From Bacillota bacterium (GTDB taxonomy: Bacteria; Bacillota; Clostridia; Lachnospirales; Lachnospiraceae), in assembly GCA_023393095.1 (NCBI GenBank), contig JAEWMT010000002.1, positions 27,473 to 91,472 of the forward strand: 64,000 nt of DNA, read 5' to 3'. Of this stretch, positions 26,880 through 36,154 are shown piece by piece; the first letter of the stretch is position 1; the number at the start of each line of letters is the position of its first letter. The position numbers and the translations under genes are program-made. The notes below the pieces were generated by a model. It made no database searches. It was not told the origin of the DNA and saw only the letters and a list, made by a program, of their open reading frames with translations.

Positions 26880-27977
26880 TTATACGTTAAAACGGAATAA
26901 AACCACATCTCCATCCTGTACTACATATTCTTTACCTTCTGAACGTACAAGACCTTTTTCTTTAGCTGCATTATAATTACCGCACTCAACCAGGTTTTGA
27001 TAACTTACAATTTCTGCACGAATGAATCCACGCTCAAAATCAGTATGAATTTTACCGGCTGCCTGCGGTGCCTTAGTACCTATCTTAATAGTCCATGCCT
27101 TTGTTTCCTTAGGTCCTGCAGTTAGATAACTGATCAGGCCAAGAAGACGATAACTGGCTTTAATTAATTTCTCAAGACCTGATTCACTGAGTCCCAATTC
27201 TTCTAAGAACATTTTCTTTTCTTCATCGTCAAGCTCTGCAATTTCCTGCTCAATCTGAGCACTGATCACAAATGCCTCGGATTGCTCCTTAGATGCAAAT
27301 TCACGGACAGCCTTAACATAATTGTTATCAAGTCCATCATCAGCAAGATCATCTTCCTTTACATTAGCAGCATAAATAACAGGTTTTGCTGTAAGAAGAT
27401 TAAAGCTGTCTAAAATTTCCTGTTCTTCCTCATCATTTACCTCGAATGCCTTCGCCATTTTACCTTCTTCCAAAAACGTTTTCAAACGCTCCAGTAGTTC
27501 AAGCTCCTTGGTAAGAGATTTATCATTCTTTGCACCCTTGGCAACTCTTGATATTCTTCTTTCTAATATCTCCAAATCAGAGAAAATTAATTCCAGATTA
27601 ATTGTTTCGATATCACGAAGAGGGTCAACTGATCCATCTACATGAATTACATTCGTATCATCAAAGCAGCGCACTACATGAACGATCGCATCAACCTCTC
27701 TGATATTAGAAAGAAATTGATTACCAAGTCCCTCACCTTTGGAAGCTCCCTTAACAAGACCAGCAATATCAACAAATTCAATGGTTGCCGCAATTACCTT
27801 CTCCGAATTATACAAATCACCTAATACCTTCAATCTCTCATCCGGCACCGGAACGATACCGATATTGGGATCAATGGTACAAAACGGATAATTTGCTGAT
27901 TCTGCTCCTGCCTTTGTTAATGAATTAAAAAGTGTGCTCTTACCAACATTGGGTAAGCCTACGATACCTGATTTCAT
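26880..27977 (-). CDS. ychF: Ribosome-associated ATPase YchF (OLA1 family)
   Basis: A 365-residue P-loop protein: G1 GLPNVGKSTLFN at 7-18, G3 DIAGLVKGASKGEGLGNQFL, an NVKEDDL G4-like element (the non-canonical NxxE type that favours ATP over GTP), and a C-terminal TGS domain (about 280-365). YchF binds ribosomes and affects stress responses. GGAAG precedes the ATG. It is flanked on both sides by palindromic elements. Confidence 0.95.
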   Translation of the reverse strand: MKSGIVGLPNVGKSTLFNSLTKAGAESANYPFCTIDPNIGIVPVPDERLKVLGDLYNSEKVIAATIEFVDIAGLVKGASKGEGLGNQFLSNIREVDAIVHVVRCFDDTNVIHVDGSVDPLRDIETINLELIFSDLEILERRISRVAKGAKNDKSLTKELELLERLKTFLEEGKMAKAFEVNDEEEQEILDSFNLLTAKPVIYAANVKEDDLADDGLDNNYVKAVREFASKEQSEAFVISAQIEQEIAELDDEEKKMFLEELGLSESGLEKLIKASYRLLGLISYLTAGPKETKAWTIKIGTKAPQAAGKIHTDFERGFIRAEIVSYQNLVECGNYNAAKEKGLVRSEGKEYVVQDGDVVLFRFNV

Positions 27978-28008
27978 TTGTGTCTTCCTTCCTTAAATAA
28001 ACTTTGAT

Positions 28009-28262
28009 GGTTCGGGTGATTATAAATCAGATTTATGTAATGAGATGAATATGTGAGCAGATATATACATATGACTCGCCTTTCCATCAAGCGGTAACTT
28101 TCTTATTAAACCTCATAGATGTAAAATGCTCGCAGCTGCTCACATTTTACTGAGTCTTAAACGAAAGAAAAGACAACCGCTTTCAGCCGGTCTTCGTCAT
28201 CTGTATATATCTACTCACATATTCATTGGTTCACTTTATAGATGACTTTTGACACCCAAACC
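28009..28262. repeat. 254 bp palindromic element (family A) with flanking 6 bp duplication
   Basis: The left end GGTTCGGGTG and the right end CACCCAAACC bound a long hairpin. An internal block ATGAATATGTGAG is repeated inverted with one difference over 25 bp, AAGCGGT pairs with ACCGCTT, and the tip is GTAAAATG/CATTTTAC. TTTGAT occurs immediately outside both ends (28003-28008 and 28263-28268), a likely target-site duplication. There is no coding potential. Confidence 0.85.
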
Positions 28263-28288
28263 TTTGATAATAATTATAGAGTAACTTA

Positions 28289-28948
28289 CTAATCTCTTGA
28301 TTCTATCACGATCAGAATTCCTTCCGATATTTCAACCTTTGCAGCTTCGTCCTTGATTTCATTGCTGATTCCCAAGCTGCTTCCAGCATTATAGGTGATT
28401 TTATGAAGCGGGTACTTAAATCCTTTTAAGGTTAAACCGCTTACTTTTTCCGTAAAAGGCATCAAGGACACATAATCACCGTACTGTCTTTCTTTAAGAA
28501 TGATAAAGCTTTGATTTTGCAGATATATTCTGTTATTGGCATCAAGGATACAGGCTTTAATGTTTAGTTGCATCGGAAGCAATAAAAGATGAATATTTGC
28601 CAGCACATGATCCAGTCTGCTTCCAGTTGCTCCGACAATATCAATTGCTGTTGCATTATGCATAAGCGCCAATTCAATTGCAATCTGTGTATCCGTCTTA
28701 TCCTTTTCCGTTGGAAAGGTTTGAATCGGTGTTGAGATTTCATGATATTTTTTAAGTACTGCTTCCGAAACAGAATCAAAATCTCCAACAATATAATCAA
28801 GGGTAAGGCCTAAGCGATCTGCAGCCATAAGTCCATGATCTGCAGCTATTATCTTAGAATATTGCTCCTTTTTCACCAGATCAACCAAGAATGTATCCTC
28901 AACCCGACCTCCAGTGATTATTAAAATCTTGTTATCTTTCTCCATCAT
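28289..28948 (-). CDS. thiN: Thiamine pyrophosphokinase
   Basis: A 219-residue enzyme that converts thiamine and ATP to thiamine pyrophosphate. N-terminal catalytic motifs include AADHGLMAADRLGL, DYIVGDFDSV, and PTEKDKTDTQIAI; the C-terminal beta domain includes SLMPFTEKVSGLTLKGFKYPL and SLGISNE. Full family length. AAGGTG precedes the ATG-ATG start; the second ATG is equally possible. It follows rpe as in the conserved prkC-rsgA-rpe-thiN order. Confidence 0.94.
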   Translation of the reverse strand: MMEKDNKILIITGGRVEDTFLVDLVKKEQYSKIIAADHGLMAADRLGLTLDYIVGDFDSVSEAVLKKYHEISTPIQTFPTEKDKTDTQIAIELALMHNATAIDIVGATGSRLDHVLANIHLLLLPMQLNIKACILDANNRIYLQNQSFIILKERQYGDYVSLMPFTEKVSGLTLKGFKYPLHKITYNAGSSLGISNEIKDEAAKVEISEGILIVIESRD

Positions 28949-29059
28949 GATATCTTTTTCACCTTAACCAAAATTATGCCTCTTATGACATGTTAATTTA
29001 TAAGTTAACGTATCATTATCGCTACTTTTCGTGTTTGATTATAAAAGCATTCTTTTAAT

Positions 29060-29731
29060 TTATTTATATCCTTGGAATTTCTTCTTGAAGTCACTTATAT
29101 TTTTCTGAATGTCACCTTTAAACACAGAGGTACCTGCTACGATTACATTAGATCCTGCTTCCATCACATCATGCACATTATCTATGGTAATACCTCCATC
29201 AACTTCAATATCAAAATCAACCCCTGCCTTCGCTTTCATTTCTTTTAATGTCTTGATTTTCTGCAGGGATGCAGGAATGAAAGTTTGTCCGCCATAACCA
29301 GGGTTAACTGTCATAATTAATATCATATCAACATTTCCAAGAATATATTCCAATTCATAGAGAGATGTTGAAGGATTTATTGATACTCCGGCTTTTAATC
29401 CCATTTCTTTAATCTTCGATACTGTTCGATGAAGATGGGTACAGGCTTCTGCATGAACCGTTATGATATCTGCACCGGCATTTTTAAAATCCTCAAGATA
29501 TCTGATTGGTTCATTTACCATTAAATGAACATCAAAAATAAGCTTCGAATTCTTGCGTATCGAAGCTATAACTGGCATACCAAAACTGATACTGGGGACA
29601 TAAGCACCATCCATAACATCTATATGAAGGTATTCAACTCCCGCCTCTTCCAGTAGATTAATTTGCTCCCCTAGTATATTAAAATCTGCTGATAATATTG
29701 AAGGAGCCAGTTTTATCATATTATTTTCCAT
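29060..29731 (-). CDS. rpe: Ribulose-phosphate 3-epimerase
   Basis: A 223-residue TIM-barrel enzyme interconverting ribulose-5-phosphate and xylulose-5-phosphate. It begins KLAPSILSADF, with HIDVMDGAYVPSISFG (metal His/Asp), FDVHLMV, VNPGYGGQTFI and DIEVDGGI, all canonical. The start at 29731 (MENNMIKL) follows AAGGAAAGG; MIKL four codons later is possible. It is separated from rsgA by a palindromic element. Confidence 0.96.
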   Translation of the reverse strand: MENNMIKLAPSILSADFNILGEQINLLEEAGVEYLHIDVMDGAYVPSISFGMPVIASIRKNSKLIFDVHLMVNEPIRYLEDFKNAGADIITVHAEACTHLHRTVSKIKEMGLKAGVSINPSTSLYELEYILGNVDMILIMTVNPGYGGQTFIPASLQKIKTLKEMKAKAGVDFDIEVDGGITIDNVHDVMEAGSNVIVAGTSVFKGDIQKNISDFKKKFQGYK

Positions 29732-29748
29732 ACCTTTCCTTTTCATCT

Positions 29749-29930
29749 AGTGTGTTGTATCATTGGCCATTAGATAAACTGTGATGAATGCTTTGTCACT
29801 CTGCAAGGTGAAAATTTATTTTCACCTTCAGAAGATGACTACTCGTAGCGATGACTCGTGGAGTGAAGCTGACGTAACCGATGGCAAAACAGGATGTGTA
29901 GTTTAACTAATTGTCAGTGAACAATACACT
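29749..29930. repeat. 182 bp palindromic element filling the rsgA-rpe gap
   Basis: The ends AGTGTGTTGT... and ...ACAATACACT form an imperfect inverted repeat of about 50 bp, sharing the block ATTAG-TAAACT and further matches. Inside is a near-perfect hairpin AAGGTGAAAAT/ATTTTCACCTT. It ends 2 nt from the rsgA stop. The termini differ from family A and from the element at 26693. No flanking duplication is obvious. Confidence 0.65.
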
Positions 29931-29932
29931 AA

Positions 29933-30814
29933 TCAGTAATGTCTTTGATTTTTTAATTCCTCATATAAATTAACATAATTCTCATATCTGAGTTTACTTA
30001 TTCTTTGTTTATTAAGAGCTTCTTTTACGGCACAGCCCGGTTCATTCAGATGACTACAGCCTAGAAAACGACAGTTGTCTTCATAATCCATGAATTCAAT
30101 AAAATAGTCCTTCAGTTCTTCCTTACTAAGTTCATTAATATAAAGGGAACTAAAGCCTGGCGTATCCATTACATAGGTATCTTTTTCAACATATATCAAC
30201 TCTGAATGCCTAGTTGTATGCCTTCCACGTTTTATCTTTTCACTAATATCCCCGGTCTCCATTTTCGCCTGCGGTGCGAGCAAATTAATAAAAGTTGATT
30301 TTCCAACACCGGAAGGACCGGCCAGTACTGTTGTTTTCCCCTTAATCAGTTGATAAAGCATGGAGATACCTTCCTTTTGCCGCATGCTGGCAAAAAGCAC
30401 CTCACTACCACATAATTGATAGGTCTCCTTTAACAGTGATATCTCTTTATCAGATACAATATCAACTTTATTAAAACAAATCATGGTAGGAATCTTCTGT
30501 TTTTGCATCATAATCAAAAAGCGGTCTAATAAATTCAAGTTAGGATCCGGCCTTGCTGCTGCAAATATAACCATTGCCTGATCTACATTTACAACAGCAG
30601 GTCGGATTAATTCATTTTTTCTTGGTAAAATGTCCGTAATAGTACCCTTGCCCTCGGGTTGATTATCCGTATTGATTATTACATCGTCACCCACCAGAGG
30701 TCTAATTTTCTGATTACGAAAAATACCCTTCGCTTTACATTCATATATCATGTCTTCTTCTGGTGTATGGACATAGTAAAAACCTGCAATACCTTTGACA
30801 ATTTTACCCTTCAA
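29933..30814 (-). CDS. rsgA: Ribosome small subunit-dependent GTPase RsgA
   Basis: A 293-residue circularly permuted GTPase that assists 30S maturation. It has an N-terminal OB fold (about 1-65), G4 FNKVD before the P-loop GPSGVGKST (about 165-173), G3 DTPGF, and a C-terminal zinc finger CRFLGCSHLNEPGC. The start is TTG at 30814 with AAGGAG about 10 nt upstream. It is tightly linked to prkC, as in Bacillus subtilis, where the kinase can phosphorylate RsgA (CpgA). Confidence 0.95.
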   Translation of the reverse strand: MKGKIVKGIAGFYYVHTPEEDMIYECKAKGIFRNQKIRPLVGDDVIINTDNQPEGKGTITDILPRKNELIRPAVVNVDQAMVIFAAARPDPNLNLLDRFLIMMQKQKIPTMICFNKVDIVSDKEISLLKETYQLCGSEVLFASMRQKEGISMLYQLIKGKTTVLAGPSGVGKSTFINLLAPQAKMETGDISEKIKRGRHTTRHSELIYVEKDTYVMDTPGFSSLYINELSKEELKDYFIEFMDYEDNCRFLGCSHLNEPGCAVKEALNKQRISKLRYENYVNLYEELKNQRHY

Positions 30815-30835
30815 ACTAATAAATCTCCTTGGTTT

Positions 30836-32926
30836 CTATTCTGGATCGAAAGTCCACTTATATGGCCTTGATTCACCCGGCATAATAAAATCAGTACCAT
30901 CCACCGACATGGTAACAGTAATTTGAGATGCACTGGACCTTGTAATCGGGAACTGTAGTGGGAAGCTGCCGGACGTACAATATTTATCATAAATATCCTC
31001 TCCCGGTTCATTATCCTGAACTACAGTCAAAACTATTTCTGCTTTATTTCCCGATACATATTCTGGAAAATCAAATGGATTCTGATCGATATTTATATTA
31101 AACTTATATGCTGTATTATCCGGTCCGAGACTGATAGTTATATCAATCTTGGTGCCCTCAGGTACTTTTTCTCCTTCGGAATAACTCTGATAAGAAATAT
31201 GACCTTCCTTATAATCATTGGATGTTGCAGTTTTAACCTTACCTAATTCAAGACCGGCTTCCGATAATTTTGTAATTGCCTGCTTCTTCGTCAAATTAAT
31301 CAAGTAAGGAACGGCTACGTTGGTATCCTTTGGCCCATCACTAATCATTACCGTAATCGTATCTCCTGATTTTACCTTAGTTCCGATGGCAGGATCGGTT
31401 GAGATTACATTACCTGCTGGAACTGTATCGTTATTTTCATGTTTTGTTGTCATCTTAAGGTTATATTCTTCTAACTTCTGCTTTGCTTTCTCTTCTGTAA
31501 GACCCGCAATATTAGGTACTTCTGGCTGCTGAAGTCCCTTACTCAAAGTAAGAATCACCTCAGAACCCTTTGCATATTTGCTATCTGGATCCGGATATTG
31601 TTCCATGATTTGACCAGCTTCATAAGTATCTGAAGGTTGGGAATCTTTATATCTGATAAATACATTCTTATCCTTCGCTTTTAATAAATCTTCTGCATCC
31701 TGCTGACTTAAGCCAAGAAGTGTGGGTACGATATAAGTATCACCTTCTGTAAGAGCGACGGTTGGCGAAGCGCCCTGTGAAGGAGCCTCTGTAGTCTGAG
31801 GATCCGAGCCACTATGCTTGCTTCCTCTGGATGCTAAGAACCATCCTACGATAACCAATATTACAACAGTTAATACAACAGCTGCAACAATGGTACCTAT
31901 CATAAAAACCTTCTCCACCTTGGAATCCACGGTATCAAGATCATCATCTTCATCACCTTTTCCTTTGGACGGAGCAATACTTTTAGTTGGACGTAAATCC
32001 TCATCCGTATAGGTACTGTTTTTAATTCTATTTAAATCCTCGGACGAAATGTTGATTGTCGGTGAATCTGGTGCAACATAAGCAGGAATCTGAACAAAAT
32101 CTCCATCCGGATTTGTAATCGCTCTTTTTAAATCGGCAATTAATTCTGATGCTGAATGGTATCTTCTTTCCGGCCTTTTTTGCATACATTTTTGAACGAT
32201 TTTATCAATACTAACCGGAATCTGGGGATCAAGATCACGAAGCGGCATTGCTTCTCCCTGTATATGAAGAAGCGCAACGGATACAGTATTATCACCTGCA
32301 AACGGTACTTTTCCGGAAAGCATCTCATATAAGGTTACACCGAGGGAATAAATATCACTTTTTTCGTCACTGTACCCGCCTCTTGCCTGTTCCGGTGACA
32401 GATAATGTACCGACCCCATAGCATTGGAGGTAATCGTATTGGAATTAGTAGCCTTGGCAATACCAAAATCTGTTACCTTCACCTTGCCATCTCTTGAAAT
32501 AATGATATTCTGGGGTTTAATATCTCTATGAATTATGTGGTTGTCATGAGCCGCTTCCATACCCTGAGCAATCTGTATACCAATACCGACGGCTTCTTTA
32601 ATATCGAGCTTACCCTTTCTTTCAATAAAACGCTTCAGAGTAATACCTTCAACCAACTCCATTACAATATAATGTAAACTGCCGTCATCACCTACATCAT
32701 AGACATTTACGATATTCGGATGAGATAATCCAGCAGCTGATTGAGCTTCACCTCTAAATTTATTAACAAAACTTCTATCACTTGAGTATTCCGGTTTTAA
32801 CACTTTAATTGCTACATAACGGTTTAATCTCTGGTCTTTTGCCTTGTAAACATCAGCCATACCGCCTGATCCAACTTTATCTATGATTTCATAGCGGTCG
32901 CCGATGATCATACCAGGTTTTAACAT
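30836..32926 (-). CDS. prkC: PASTA-domain Ser/Thr protein kinase PrkC/StkP type
   Basis: A 696-residue Hanks-type kinase. The kinase domain (about 10-275) has GSGGMADVYKA, AIKVLK, HRDIKPQNII and DFGIAKA. One membrane helix lies at about 340-362. Three PASTA domains follow (starting VPTLLGLSQQDAE, VPNIAGLTEEKAK, VPYLINLTKKQAI), and a C-terminal region of about 100 residues does not look like PASTA. PASTA domains bind muropeptides; the kinase links wall state to growth and germination. It is encoded with its phosphatase prpC (18 nt gap). Confidence 0.97.
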   Translation of the reverse strand: MLKPGMIIGDRYEIIDKVGSGGMADVYKAKDQRLNRYVAIKVLKPEYSSDRSFVNKFRGEAQSAAGLSHPNIVNVYDVGDDGSLHYIVMELVEGITLKRFIERKGKLDIKEAVGIGIQIAQGMEAAHDNHIIHRDIKPQNIIISRDGKVKVTDFGIAKATNSNTITSNAMGSVHYLSPEQARGGYSDEKSDIYSLGVTLYEMLSGKVPFAGDNTVSVALLHIQGEAMPLRDLDPQIPVSIDKIVQKCMQKRPERRYHSASELIADLKRAITNPDGDFVQIPAYVAPDSPTINISSEDLNRIKNSTYTDEDLRPTKSIAPSKGKGDEDDDLDTVDSKVEKVFMIGTIVAAVVLTVVILVIVGWFLASRGSKHSGSDPQTTEAPSQGASPTVALTEGDTYIVPTLLGLSQQDAEDLLKAKDKNVFIRYKDSQPSDTYEAGQIMEQYPDPDSKYAKGSEVILTLSKGLQQPEVPNIAGLTEEKAKQKLEEYNLKMTTKHENNDTVPAGNVISTDPAIGTKVKSGDTITVMISDGPKDTNVAVPYLINLTKKQAITKLSEAGLELGKVKTATSNDYKEGHISYQSYSEGEKVPEGTKIDITISLGPDNTAYKFNINIDQNPFDFPEYVSGNKAEIVLTVVQDNEPGEDIYDKYCTSGSFPLQFPITRSSASQITVTMSVDGTDFIMPGESRPYKWTFDPE

Positions 32927-32944
32927 TTTAGCTCACCTCTTTTT

Positions 32945-33664
32945 TCATACTTTTATAATAATTACAGCAATATTATCTTTTCCGCCATTCTGATTTGCAC
33001 GCTTTACCAAGATTTCAGCGGTAGTTTCCAGATCATCATTCTCTCTGATAATCTGTTCGATTGTCTCGTCCTCTAACATATTTGTCAGACCATCCGAACA
33101 CATCAGTACTGTGTCTCCATCTTCCAGACTCATTTCAAAGAAGTCCGGCTCCAAAATTTCATTTACACCAACAGCCTTGGTTATTATGTTCTTGTTTGGA
33201 TGAACTCTAGCCTCACTTCGGTTAAGTTCTCCGGTTCTTACCATGGCTTCAACCAGACTGTGATCTTCTGTAATTTGTTTCATTTCTTTACCGATTACAT
33301 AAAGTCTGCTATCTCCGACATTGGCGATGTACATTTCCTTATTAAATATGGTCGCTGCAACAAAGGTCGTTCCCATACCTTCTAATTCAACTTTCTCCTG
33401 TGCTTTACTTCGTAGCATATCATTCGTTTCCTTTAATGCTTCTTCAATGGAAGCAATAGGCAAATCAATACTGCTATCCTCTATCTTTTGCTTAAAAAAC
33501 TCAACACAGAATCTTGAAGCATAATCACCCGCATTATGTCCTCCCATGCCGTCCGCTACAATAAATAAATTCGGCAGCTTTCCGACAGCAGTTTCACTGC
33601 AAAAAACATAATCCTGGTTTATCCTTCGCCTCTCTCCAATATCAGTTATTGAAAATGCTTTCAA
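32945..33664 (-). CDS. prpC: PP2C-type protein phosphatase PrpC
   Basis: A 239-residue PPM phosphatase with motifs RRINQDY, VADGMGGHNAG, GTTFVAA, NVGDSRLY, DHSLVEAMVRTGEL, CSDGLTNML and GGKDNIAVI. It reverses PrkC phosphorylation. The start is a TTG at 33664 (KAFSITDIG) with GGGAGG 7 nt upstream; the longer frame has no site. It sits between rlmN (27 nt away) and prkC. Confidence 0.96.
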   Translation of the reverse strand: MKAFSITDIGERRRINQDYVFCSETAVGKLPNLFIVADGMGGHNAGDYASRFCVEFFKQKIEDSSIDLPIASIEEALKETNDMLRSKAQEKVELEGMGTTFVAATIFNKEMYIANVGDSRLYVIGKEMKQITEDHSLVEAMVRTGELNRSEARVHPNKNIITKAVGVNEILEPDFFEMSLEDGDTVLMCSDGLTNMLEDETIEQIIRENDDLETTAEILVKRANQNGGKDNIAVIIIKV

Positions 33665-33691
33665 GATTGCACCTCCCAGTTTCCACAACTT

Positions 33692-34735
33692 CTAAAGGCT
33701 TTTATTATCCATATAGCTCTTTCTCAGTTGCCCACAGGCGGCATCAATATCTGCGCCCATTTCTCTTCTTATAGTAACATTAATTCTATTTTTTTCAAGC
33801 ATTAATTTAAATTTTTGTATATCCGAACCCTCTGATTTTCTGTAATTTCGCTCTTTTATTGGATTTACAGGAATTAAATTTATATGGCAGTTCATACCTT
33901 TCACCAGCCTTGACAGTTCTTTCGCCTGTTCTACTTTATCGTTGATTCCCGCCACCAGACTGTATTCAAAAGTAAGCCTTCTTCCTGTTTTTTCATAATA
34001 ATATAAAAATGCATCCATAACTTCTCTCAGATCATAGATAGCCGCAACCGGCATCAGCTGCTTACGAAGCTCATTATCCGGTGCATGCAGGGAAAGAGCA
34101 AGTGTAACCGGTAACCCCTCCTCTGCAAAGGCTCTTATCTTATCGGGTATTCCACAGGTGGATATCGTAATATTCCTTACGCTAATGTTCAATCCCTTAT
34201 CATCAGTAATCAGCCTGAGAAACCGAATTACATTATCATAGTTATCGAAAGGCTCTCCCGTTCCCATAATGACAATATTGGAAACTCTTTCCCCCGATAG
34301 AGCTTGAATCCGATAGACCTGATCTAGCATCTCTGAAGGAAGAAGATCACGCTCCCTGCCACCAATCGTAGAAGCGCAGAACTTGCACCCCATCCTGCAA
34401 CCCACCTGCGAAGAGATACAGACACTGTTGCCATGATGATATCTCATAAGTACACTTTCAATCACCCTGTCATCTATTAGACGAAATAAATATTTCACGG
34501 TTCCATCCGCCTGGGAATGGAGTGAATCTACCTCCTGTAACGCAGCAATCGGGTATTTATCCTTTAGGGTTTCCCGTAAGTCTTTAGGCAGATTCGTCAT
34601 CTCTTCATAGCTGGTTACAAGTTTTACATGAAGCCATTCATAAATCTGCTTTGCCCGAAAAGCTGGTAATCCAAAGGTTTTCATTTCCGCTGCAAGCTCT
34701 TCCTGATATAAGGATTTTATATCCAAATTTTCCAT
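33692..34735 (-). CDS. rlmN: Dual-specificity 23S rRNA/tRNA adenine-C2 methyltransferase RlmN
   Basis: A 347-residue radical-SAM enzyme that methylates C2 of A2503 in 23S rRNA and A37 of some tRNAs. The cluster motif CRMGCKFC (C113, C117, C120) and the C-terminal acceptor Cys (about 334, in AACGQLRKS) are both present, as are GTGEPFDNYDNV and LSLHAPDNELR. It is RlmN rather than Cfr on synteny. The start at 34735 (MENLDIK) has AGGA 7 nt upstream. Confidence 0.96.
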   Translation of the reverse strand: MENLDIKSLYQEELAAEMKTFGLPAFRAKQIYEWLHVKLVTSYEEMTNLPKDLRETLKDKYPIAALQEVDSLHSQADGTVKYLFRLIDDRVIESVLMRYHHGNSVCISSQVGCRMGCKFCASTIGGRERDLLPSEMLDQVYRIQALSGERVSNIVIMGTGEPFDNYDNVIRFLRLITDDKGLNISVRNITISTCGIPDKIRAFAEEGLPVTLALSLHAPDNELRKQLMPVAAIYDLREVMDAFLYYYEKTGRRLTFEYSLVAGINDKVEQAKELSRLVKGMNCHINLIPVNPIKERNYRKSEGSDIQKFKLMLEKNRINVTIRREMGADIDAACGQLRKSYMDNKSL

Positions 34736-34810
34736 TATCATTTCCTGTTCCTAATTTATTTTAACATATTTTATATGAGATGTATGTGAACATCTGCAAG
34801 CATCTTTTAC

Positions 34811-36154
34811 CTATACCTTTTTAAATCTTGCTAAAAAAAAGCCATCGGTATTGTGGATACCCTGTAGCAATTGCAGATACCCCTCCTTTGCTGTACCACC
34901 CCAAAGCTTCTTTGGAATAAGAGGCTCTAGACTATCAGCCTTAAAATCATAATTATCTAAAAACCAGTCACGGTTTTCCTTATTTTCCTCACGGTTTACT
35001 GTACAAGTGCTGTAAATCAGTATTCCGCCCTTTTTTACATAGCTTTGCACCGTACTTAATATTTTTCTTTGTAATTCTACCAATTCTTTATGTTGATTTT
35101 GTGTCAGCTTGTATTTAATGTCAGGTTTTTTACCAATTACACCCAATCCGCTACAAGGAAGATCCGCGATTACAATGTCAACCTGACCGATTAGCTCTTC
35201 ATCCGGTTTTGCCGCATCCCACACCTTTGTTTTCACATTGGTAAATCCCATCCGATGACTATTTTCATCGATTAATCTAATCTTATAATCGGTAATGTCC
35301 CTTGCCGATACACATTTTGCTTTTTCTGCGGCATGAAGGGCTTTTCCACCTGGTGCTGCACAGACATCCACTACGAAATCATTTTCTCCGATACCTGCTG
35401 CCTCACAAACCAGCATGGAGCTGACATCCTGAACCGCAAAGCATCCCTGCCCAAATGCATCTAGGCTTTCGATATAATTAAAATCGTTGATTTTAAATGC
35501 ATAGTTTAAATAATCGTTTTCTGTAACGGTTACTCCTTCATTTTCAAGCATAGCTTTAAGTTTCTCAGGTGCAAGCTTACGACGGTTGCACCTAATGGTA
35601 ACCTCTTTCTCCTTTAGGGAAGCCTCGAACATCTTCTCTACCGTTTCAAAATCATATTGATTTAAAAGTAAAACAACCAGCCATTCCGGAACCGAATAAG
35701 TGATTTCAAGATATGTTTTCGGTTCTTTTAGCCGGTCAGGATAGCTAATCTCATTATATTCTCTGGAAATATTACGCAAAACTCCGTTAACAAATCCGGA
35801 CAATTTGGTGAAGCCCCGTTTTTTGGCCAGCTTCACTGCTTCGTTGCATACTGCTGATACCGGAACCTGATCCATATATACAATCTGATATACGCTCATT
35901 CGAAGCAGATTTCTTATCAATGGTTTCATCTTCTGTACCGGTAGCGAGGAAAACTGGTTAATAATATAATCCAGTTTTAGATATATCTTAATGGTACCTG
36001 TGAAAATTCTGGAGATAAATGCACGTTCCTGTTTTTCCATCTGCTGATGATTCCTCAGCGTAGTTTTTAAAACAGTATGACTGTATTTATCTCCTTCCAG
36101 CACCTCTATTAGCATATCAAGAACAATTTCTCTTGCATTTGCTTTATCAGTCAC
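34811..36154 (-). CDS. rsmB: 16S rRNA (cytosine(967)-C(5))-methyltransferase RsmB
   Basis: A 447-residue protein with an N-terminal NusB-like RNA-binding domain (about 1-140) and a C-terminal SAM domain with DVCAAPGGKALHAAE, DLPCSGLGVIGKKPDIKY and YSTCTVNREEN; the two Cys are the release and catalytic residues. The start is GTG at 36154, inside the last codons of yugP (8 bp overlap), with GGAGG 8 nt upstream; this suggests translational coupling. Confidence 0.95.
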   Translation of the reverse strand: MTDKANAREIVLDMLIEVLEGDKYSHTVLKTTLRNHQQMEKQERAFISRIFTGTIKIYLKLDYIINQFSSLPVQKMKPLIRNLLRMSVYQIVYMDQVPVSAVCNEAVKLAKKRGFTKLSGFVNGVLRNISREYNEISYPDRLKEPKTYLEITYSVPEWLVVLLLNQYDFETVEKMFEASLKEKEVTIRCNRRKLAPEKLKAMLENEGVTVTENDYLNYAFKINDFNYIESLDAFGQGCFAVQDVSSMLVCEAAGIGENDFVVDVCAAPGGKALHAAEKAKCVSARDITDYKIRLIDENSHRMGFTNVKTKVWDAAKPDEELIGQVDIVIADLPCSGLGVIGKKPDIKYKLTQNQHKELVELQRKILSTVQSYVKKGGILIYSTCTVNREENKENRDWFLDNYDFKADSLEPLIPKKLWGGTAKEGYLQLLQGIHNTDGFFLARFKKV

